From: Ligula intestinalis
Taxonomy: Eukaryota > Platyhelminthes > Cestoda > Diphyllobothriidea > Diphyllobothriidae
NCBI GenBank assembly: GCA_036362985.1
Contig: JAYGXS010000008.1
Location: 15,790,039 to 15,854,038, forward strand
Direction of reading: 5' to 3'
DNA length: 64,000 nt
The notes beneath the pieces were generated by a model. It made no database searches and was not told the DNA's origin. It saw only the letters and a list, made by a program, of their open reading frames with translations. Numbering within the stretch: the first letter of the stretch is position 1; the number at the start of each line of letters is the position of its first letter. Shown piece after piece: positions 57,940-64,000 of this stretch. A program made the translations under genes and the position numbers.

Positions 57940-58085
57940 TGGCAGACAAATAATGTAGATACATTAGTTGGAGCGTTGGCTGTACCAAAGCCTTCACCTT
58001 TGCTTTCGTGGATTTGTACCCCAATGAGGCCGGCGTTTTTTTTTCACAACGGAGCAAATTAATTATTTAATTCTGCCAAAACCCT
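57940..58085 (+). repeat. tRNA-derived SINE, family B, copy 3
   Basis: The head has gatacattagttggagcgttggc (A-box region) and gtggatttgtaccccaat (B-box region), followed by ttttttttcacaacggagc and taattctgccaaaaccc as in the copy at 36598. The flank sequence after the tail is unlike, so both copies are independent insertions. Confidence 0.7.
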
Positions 58086-58222
58086 CTATAAATTAAGTGT
58101 ACTTGGTAGTTATTTGGTGGATCCCAGATTGACTGCCTAGGAAATCCTGCTTACTGGCTAATATTCGAGTACCAGGAAGTATTTAAGAAGTAGATGTGAT
58201 CGTTGAGACCAGAATTTAATTC

Positions 58223-58264
58223 GTCTGACGTTTCGCAATCCGTCGCGGATTCCTCATCAGAGAC
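58223..58264 (-). ncRNA. Small hammerhead ribozyme of a Penelope-like element
   Basis: Minus-strand order: GTCT (stem I 5' strand), CTGATGA core, stem II (GGAATCC, GCGAC loop, GGATTGC, one G-G mismatch), GAAA, C, then GTC and AGAC (stem I 3' strand). Stem III is almost absent. This is the known architecture of small PLE hammerheads thought to cleave as dimers. Predicted cleavage is after GTC. It lies just beyond the PLE C-terminal coding remnant on the same strand. Confidence 0.82.
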
Positions 58265-58489
58265 ATTAGCAGAAGCGGGTACTTCAGGCACAGGGAGTTT
58301 CAGTATTTATAGGATATACTGACTATGATACTGCACACTGATGACATTTAACGAATTACCTATCGAAGATAATTGCCCGATTGTGCGCTAATTGCTTGAT
58401 GGCCGGCGTGCGGACCGTGATCTGCTGATCTTTCATTCCACGTGGTGGAACTGGACGTCATGGATACTCAGCCACCTGGCCTTTGAGGA

Positions 58490-58745
58490 CGTGTTGGCCT
58501 ATGCGTTCCCCAAGTGACAACTTGCTTTGGCCAAATTGAGCCCCAGCACCGAATATAGCTTGGATAGTTCGGTGCGCTTCTTTGTAGATTGAGGGCCCGT
58601 GAACCATGACTCGAGTAATTTGGTACTCATACGATTGTCACCTCGCGAGAATTTCGGCTTCATCAAATTTGAATGTGGCTGCCTCGTCAAATGAGCCGCA
58701 ACTTGAGATTTGGCGTCAGTATCCATTTCTACTATTGTTTTTAAT
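58490..58745 (-). pseudogene. PLE GIY-YIG C-terminal remnant
   Basis: The minus strand encodes DTDAKSQVAAHLT, FSRGDNRMSTKLLESWFTG and PQSTKKRTELSKLYSVLG. The first two match DANSQVAAHSTG and ARGDNRVSRELLESWFSGPQ of the PLE at the left edge. The RT is missing, so it is a 5'-truncated insertion. The hammerhead lies 226 bp downstream. Confidence 0.75.
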
Positions 58746-60045
58746 CAACGATTTGCGACGGATTTCGAGACGTCTGGCGCATAAAATTCCTCTTTCAGTT
58801 ATCACATCAACTTCTAAGTCGGTTTCTGTATAGAATCGACGTATTCTTTACGTTGCAGTAGGCTGGGAGGGTAAAGTGGTCCATGTGTGGTTAAACTCAT
58901 GGGTTCTGTTTGAGGATCTTGAGGTTACGTTCACTAGAACGTTCGTTGTACTAAAACTTCCTCTTTTTGTCATGGATTCAAATCTGTACAAGTTTTTAAC
59001 TACTGGGTCAAAGGAATTATTCAAATCAGCCAAACACCAGTAGTGGACTTCGGTGTTAACCCGTTCAGAATTTCTTACACTGGGAAGATCGACACATGCA
59101 CACGTTGTTTTTAAGTTTGCATAATTGGTTCCCTAGCGCCAAGTGATAAATAAGCCGAGAATTAATCCGACAGGCATTCAGCATATCGGTCAATCGACCG
59201 CCTAGTGTAGGAAGCGAAACATCACCTCTGAACGACAGCTAGGTAAAGTGCAAATGCGCCTCGATTTATCTCCATTGCCTCAGAATACCGCATACATGAA
59301 AAACCCCCAGAGACATTGAGGTACCAAACCGTCACCTCTGCTCTACATACAAACTTGGCTGTCTTCGTGGCATCCATCACATTCACCCAAAAGCGTCATG
59401 AGTAATACGAGTTGACTTTTGGGAGGAAAATAATCCCGAGGCACCTCCCATCCCTGGAGCACTTGCAATTAACACGCTTGGAGATGCCCGCGATCTTCTT
59501 GACGGAGCGAAAGTGACACGACCGTTAGGTGCTTGGGTCGCCACATCTGGGGGACCCACCACGGATGAGCGGCCGCTGGACACACTTAAGAATGCGGGAC
59601 GGCGGCAGTAACAGCGTCAAAGCAAACGAGGGACGGATGTGCGTAGCGAGGCTTTACGAATTCTTTCTGTTTAAGATTACATGGATAAGTTTCTTGGCCC
59701 CTATAGCCCCCTGTCACATGGATGCCCGGGCAAAAAGTAAACAAGCAGCTAATACCTAACGGAAACCGGATACGTGGTAGCGGCCATCACACCGAGCCAT
59801 GTGATCACAGTACTCAAACTGCCGCATAACATGTGCAGAGCCCCCGGACAGCTCATCACGGGCGCCTTTAAACTGCTTTCGTCCAAGCAACTGAATAAGT
59901 AGACACCGCCCTCACATTACTCTGTCGGATAGACGCGCACGCGGTCCCAGAGCTTGCCTTGCTCCTGACTGGAATGGAGTTTCTTTAAAGAATACGCAGC
60001 GTCGACTGGCCATTTTTTCTTTCGCCCTCTATAGGAAGCGTAGGA
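58746..60045. other. No gene recognised
   Basis: Intergenic. Small open frames lack known motifs. Confidence 0.4.
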
Positions 60046-60222
60046 GTTGGAAGGTGTAGGGAATTAAGGATGATGAGGAGGAGGGATAAATGAAGAGGAA
60101 GTTGAAGTAGGAATATGAAAATAATGAGTAGGAAGGGGAGGAGGAGGAAGTAGAAGTAGGAACCTGAGCACGATTTTGATGATGATAATGATGATGATGA
60201 GGAGGAGGAGGCAGAAACTATT
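60046..60222 (+). repeat. Purine-rich GGA/GAT low-complexity tract
   Basis: Mostly G and A with gaggaggagg and gatgatgat runs (gatgatgataatgatgatgatg at about 60178-60199). The complementary reading frame gives Ser-rich nonsense. Confidence 0.85.
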
Positions 60223-61383
60223 GGATTCACTATTGAATTTATTTGCGCGGCTAAAAAAACTGCACGCACGACAGAATTGCGGGAAAAAAAGAGGTAGTAG
60301 CTAGTAAAAACGCACAAAAAGGAAGCAGTTTGACACGGAAAGGTACGAGGAAGAGGAAGTATGGAAGCTTGGGGAGAGAGCGAGACAAAGGCACAGAAAG
60401 CCAAAAATATGCCAGAATGGAAGGTTAAACAACTGGTGCAGGTGGAACATGCTGAAGGTATGGACTGGACGAACAATGACAACATCAACCAAGTGCGTGT
60501 TGAATACAAAGCTAAAAACTGATTTGGCAACGACGACGGATCTGGCGGTGGCGACACAGAGGCTACTGGTCCTTTCGATGTTCTTCCTTGCTGGGTCCGC
60601 TTGTTGTGACGGCGGCTGCACGAGTGAAATTTCCATCACTGTTTCTTCTGTGGCGAACGGCCTGATAATGGTGATGAAAGCAGAAGAAAAAATAATTTAG
60701 CCAGTACAGCCAGGTGCATACAAGTAAACCGTCTTTTGGATAGCAAGCGAAGAACTAAAAGATATAGTGTGTGTACCCCATCTCAGGTGACCGATCAGCT
60801 AGGCGGTCGCTAGACGGTAGAGAGAGAGTGACGTCGACCCTCAGCACGCTGTTCTTCGCACTATAATCAATCTGATGCGCTTGAATCTATCAAGGCGCGC
60901 TAAAAGCCGTGACTTGGAGAGTTTGCTAACTGACGGGATAACTAGCCTCTTACTTTGCCGCTCCTCTAGTACGCGCGTGTTTGTGTGTGCATATGTGAGG
61001 AGATGGAGGACTGAGACTCAGACTGTAATGGCTCCTTCTCAATGTTGCCTTTGTGGCGCTCCCGCGCATGCGGGAGCCTACCTAGAGAGGTTTGCTGATT
61101 CAAGTGTGCGCATGTTGAGTGACTACCACGCCAGCCACCTACACCCTCCCTCATCCCCGGTCTTATTGACTTTGTCTTTACACCGGAAACGGAGGTAGGA
61201 GCGGCGAGCGAGTGGGTATATTTCCCGCGAGTCTGCTTTCACTCTTGTTTTCATTCGCGGTAGTTCGCTGCGTTGCTTCAGCTTGCCCAGTTTGCCTCAG
61301 TGTCTGCTTCGGCTTATTTCAGCGTTTACTGCGGCCTGTTGGAGCACGCGGCTGCCCATCGTCGAAATCAACGGGGGAACTGT

Positions 61384-61386
<3 letters not shown>
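60223..61386. other. Unassigned region with several open frames
   Basis: Open frames occur on the plus strand at 60449-60700 (83 codons), 60875-61198 (107 codons) and, downstream, 61212-61631. None carries a motif I recognise, and none shows clear start or splice context. A 5' end of an unknown gene cannot be excluded. Confidence 0.3.

Positions 61387-61387
<1 letters not shown>

Positions 61388-61421
<34 letters not shown>
61388..61421 (+). repeat. GT dinucleotide microsatellite
   Basis: An uninterrupted run of about 16-17 GT units. Confidence 0.95.
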
Positions 61422-61422
<1 letters not shown>

Positions 61423-61639
61423 AAGAATTATTGTTTACACAAAAAGGTCTACCTGCGGCTGTTGCAGACCCAAAGAGCGAAAATTTCAAGGGTAGAACTC
61501 ACAACTTCGTCATCAAACTCTGTATCCCATTGGGGGATTGTACTAAGATGCTGAACCTTGGAAGACATCAACTCCTCCCCTGCGCTCTGGGGTTTTCTCT
61601 GCGCAAACCAAAGGCTGGCAAACACGGTTAGGAAGCTGC

Positions 61640-63009
61640 TGATGAGCTGTGAGGAAGGAGTAAGATTGAAAAGAAAAAAAGGATATAATGTGGGGATGAG
61701 TGAAGAAGGTAAATTGCAATGGGACATACGCTTTACTCGCCTGATGCTTTGGTTAACGCTAGAAGCCTTTATTAAATCAGTTGAAACAGGTACAGGCAGC
61801 TGGATTATTGCATCCGATAAATTTCGCGACGGCTCTTAAACTGCAACCCACTGTTGCAAGATTTAAATAACGAATGGAAGCATACAACAGTTTGAATTTC
61901 CACAGAATAGCAATACATAACAGCAAGTCATAGTTTACTGCAAATAATTAACAGATAAATTATACTACCCTAACCCATCATAAAGGAAAAAAGGGCTGAG
62001 GGGGCGTAAGTTAACGCAAATCACACTCATGTTTAAATCTAGCCATCCGATCACCAGACTAACTAGAAATTAAACACATGGTCTAGCTGCTTGCATAGAC
62101 CTTATGTAGGCTGCTTTCAAGTAACGCAGGGTCCGACTTGCTAGTTACCGAATAAGTACTCGGAGAGCTGATTTTAGGTCGACAAAGTGACGACTGTCCC
62201 CTAGATGCTTAGTTATCGAGGAACGTGATACCCTACTTTCTTTCTTGAATAGTCAACTAAGCAACTGTTCAGCGGTTCTGACGACCACTTGCTTTTGCGT
62301 ACGCCCAATGAACTTGCAAGTACATAACTTTAAAAACAAAACTTGCAACGCAATGCATCTTTTACCGGGTTTATTGGACGGATTTTAGCAGGATTGAGGA
62401 AAAATAGTTCAGCTGCAGCACCACTGTCACTATGTTATTCAAAGTATTATCACCCTTATAGGATGAGGATACAAAAACTGGCTTTTCCGAAAATTTTGGC
62501 CGTAAAGAGTTGCCGTACTTTTGAATGAAGCGTGCAGGATAGCCACGGTTAAAAGGGCTGCTTTTATGCATTCGGCTGCCCACACCTACAAAACAAGTCT
62601 GGAATTTAACTTTACAGCCACTACAGTAATCGTCCACGCCAGAAAAAAGACAATTTGGGGAATGGATTGGAGCCTGCCCTCCCCCACCAAGGACTCAGTC
62701 AATTGTTTTATAGATCTCACAAAAGCGTGCACAGAACCTTGCACAGTCACCCACAGAGCGGCGTCACGTGTTCTTAGTCCCTTGCAACTGACCGTTGTTT
62801 TTGTTGCCGCTTTTATCGCTGACGATGGAGTCCAGTACGAGTTGGAAAACCGAAAGACTTAGGATGACAGATGGTAAGGCATCAAATGGCTTCATTGATT
62901 ATGTCCGAGTGGTTGAGCACTGTAACTCCACCATCCGACACAGCGATGTCTTGATAGCCCTCGTTTTTATCAATGTTCCTGGCGGGAAAACCGTAGTATT
63001 TTGGCAGTT
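61640..63009. other. Region downstream of PTDSS1, no gene recognised
   Basis: Only short open frames without known motifs, for example 62521-62862 plus. A PTDSS1 3' UTR may lie in its right part. Confidence 0.35.
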
Positions 63010-63081
63010 CTAACATTGCGCGGGGCGATAATTTTCGACTTTCATGAAAGAATCCAAGCAGAGCAAGTAGGCTGCAGCCAA
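63010..63081 (-). CDS. PTDSS1: Tentative last PTDSS1 exon
   Basis: After a ctgcag acceptor a phase-0 frame of 23 codons, LAAAYLLCLDSFMKVE and so on, ends with TAG at 63012-63010. It would finish the last membrane helix, as LLCVAFTTFLCLYG does in the human protein. Two other acceptors lie within 20 bp. Confidence is low. Confidence 0.35.
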   Translation of the reverse strand: MAAAYLLCLDSFMKVENYRPAQC

Positions 63082-63712
63082 CTGCAGCCTGGCTAGAATT
63101 CATTTCTCAACAAATAAGTAGAAGGTAAATTTTGAAAGAAGATGCAAAATGACGGCCTTGTCCTCGGCAGACTTACCAGCCAGATCAACCAGTACATGAT
63201 ATTCCATATTATAGTATGCTCAAACACTTCCCTTCCAAGTTTTAAGCACACGAGACCTTCCACGAGAAGAGTAGACCTTAAAATGGGATTGAAATAGTAG
63301 AATAGGGCGGTATTGAAGGGCAGCGTAAAATAAACTAATGAAAAATTTGACTTAGTCCAAGAACATACGTGAAGATCCACATCTGTGAGCCGACTCGTGT
63401 AACCCGGTCGTCAGTGACGTAATGATAAAACTGTCTAAAAACCAAAACAAATGTACAGTAAAACGTGTCTACTAAGCTTGTGTAAGTACGTAAGGTTGTG
63501 CTATCAAGAAAGTGTACCGAATAGCCGGTGCGGATGACAGTGTGATAATGGCAATTCGAAGTTGGGTAAGCCAGTGACCGGGTTTCACAATGAAGATGTG
63601 TTTCAGGAAGAACAGATTTAGCTCAGCCAACTGCCAAAAAACGATTAAGATGCTGAGTTGAAAGGCTCTTTTAATCGTCGAACTGCGATCTAGCCAGTGG
63701 GTTGGTGTCCAA
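63010..63712 (-). CDS. PTDSS1: Phosphatidylserine synthase 1, 3' part (gene span, partial)
   Basis: The exons 63712-63518, 63434-63369 and 63276-63177 join in consistent phase (1/2, 1/2, 1/0), and a tentative last exon is 63081-63010. The family swaps serine for choline (PSS1) in phospholipids at the endoplasmic reticulum and mitochondria-associated membranes, and is a multi-pass membrane protein. Seen: FWQLAELNLFFLKHIF, equal to the human PSS1 IWQLTELNTFFLKHIF, the RQFYHYVTDDRVTRVGSQ region and hydrophobic helices. The N-terminal half, including the catalytic part, lies past the right edge. PSS1 is preferred over PSS2 from the FFLKHIF wording. Confidence 0.85.
63177..63276 (-). CDS. PTDSS1: PTDSS1 exon
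   Basis: The acceptor is cccattttaag and the donor ggctg|gtaagt. It encodes STLLVEGLVCLKLGREVF and IIWNIMYWLIWL, equal to the GFLEAIVCIKFGQDLF region and following membrane helix of human PSS1. 100 nt, phase 0 at the end. Confidence 0.86.
63369..63434 (-). CDS. PTDSS1: PTDSS1 short exon
   Basis: 66 nt. The acceptor is ggtttttag and the donor ttcac|gtatgt. It encodes QFYHYVTDDRVTRVGSQMW, matching QYYAYLTDTQCKRVGTQCW of human PSS1. It was found because the neighbouring exons leave a gap of this size. Confidence 0.86.
63518..63712 (-). CDS. PTDSS1: PTDSS1 exon (membrane helices)
   Basis: The acceptor is tacctttcag and the donor attcg|gtacac. The exon encodes WTPTHWLDRSSTIKRAF, FWQLAELNLFFLKHIF and GHWLTQLRIAIITL, ending APAIR with a split Arg codon. 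195 nt. Confidence 0.88.
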
Positions 63713-64000
63713 CTGAAAGGTAAAAAAAGGAAAAGTAAAGGTGTGTGTGCATCAGAATGAATGCTTTGATTGTCAGTTATTTCCGGCTGAACAAGTTTGA
63801 AATTCTCCACACCTATTCTCCTACAAGAATCCCGTCCAAAAATGATTGTTTATCGGCTTCCGAAGGCTACCACTCCCGCCCCCTGGGAATGCTGTCTACC
63901 CATGACAGAATACATTCCTTCCCCGGTCTCGGCCCTTTTTTGACACTCTCTGTTAGCGGCCCTAAGGCTCCCGTGGCCAAAAGCCTTTTCAAAATCTGCC

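Noticed and set aside
59985..60557. 190-codon minus frame with Ser and Leu runs
   Set aside because: It comes from the complementary strand of the GGA/GAT low-complexity tract.
61212..61631. 139-codon frame across the GT repeat (poly Cys-Val)
   Set aside because: The repeat is open in all frames; no domain outside it.
1..64000. CRISPR arrays, operons, ribosome binding sites or phage genes
   Set aside because: No regular spacer-repeat arrays, and spliced genes with animal retroelements show eukaryotic DNA.

Overview
This window is animal nuclear DNA, most probably from a flatworm and perhaps a diphyllobothriid-type tapeworm; the phylum is an inference. Evidence for it: spliced genes with introns from about 40 bp to 7 kb, GT-AG boundaries, Penelope-like, RTE, CR1-like, Jockey-like and BEL/Pao retroelements, and tRNA-derived SINEs. 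Nothing looks prokaryotic.

Three host genes can be reconstructed, all on the minus strand. (1) FOXRED1, the mitochondrial FAD-dependent complex I assembly factor, is complete in eight exons from 22371 down to 3862. All exon phases agree and the product is 486 aa. (2) A glycoside hydrolase family 27 lysosomal enzyme is complete in three exons from 55181 down to 46595 (420 aa). Its active-site specificity residues (Ser200, Ala203) indicate alpha-N-acetylgalactosaminidase (NAGA) rather than alpha-galactosidase A. (3) The 3' part of a phosphatidylserine synthase 1 (PTDSS1) gene occupies about 63010-63712, and its 5' exons lie beyond the right edge.

The rest is mostly transposable elements. 1-1680: Penelope-like element (PLE), minus. 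1981-2446: two tRNA-derived SINEs. 3862-22371: FOXRED1, whose long introns hold a Jockey-like LINE (6190-8640), LINE 3' ends, RTE fragments, a repeat cluster (12.6-13.3 kb), a MITE with TA target duplication (14734-14918) and a nearly full-length RTE (17700-21000). 24-27.4 kb: CR1-like LINE, minus, with ORF1 remnant. 27754-33784: whole BEL/Pao retrotransposon with two LTRs. 33.9-34.8 kb: LINE fragment. 35.6-37.5 kb: PLE, plus, ending in a decayed hammerhead ribozyme and interrupted by a SINE and an opposed PLE fragment. 37.65-38.6 kb: large foldback palindrome. 38.7-41.7 kb: CR1-like LINE, plus. 41.7-46.6 kb: mostly unassigned. 46.6-55.2 kb: NAGA, with several repeats in introns 1 and 2. 55.3-63 kb: repeats, SINEs, a PLE terminus with a well-preserved small hammerhead ribozyme (58223-58264), a purine-rich tract and a GT microsatellite.

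The three host genes are not functionally linked. None of the mobile elements appears able to move by itself: each reverse transcriptase copy has stops, frameshifts or altered catalytic residues. The most notable signals are the PLE hammerhead ribozymes, the 0.95-kb foldback whose centre matches the MITE, the MITE insertion with a paralogous empty site, a head-to-head inverted duplication (53.6-54.6 kb) and two tRNA-SINE families.
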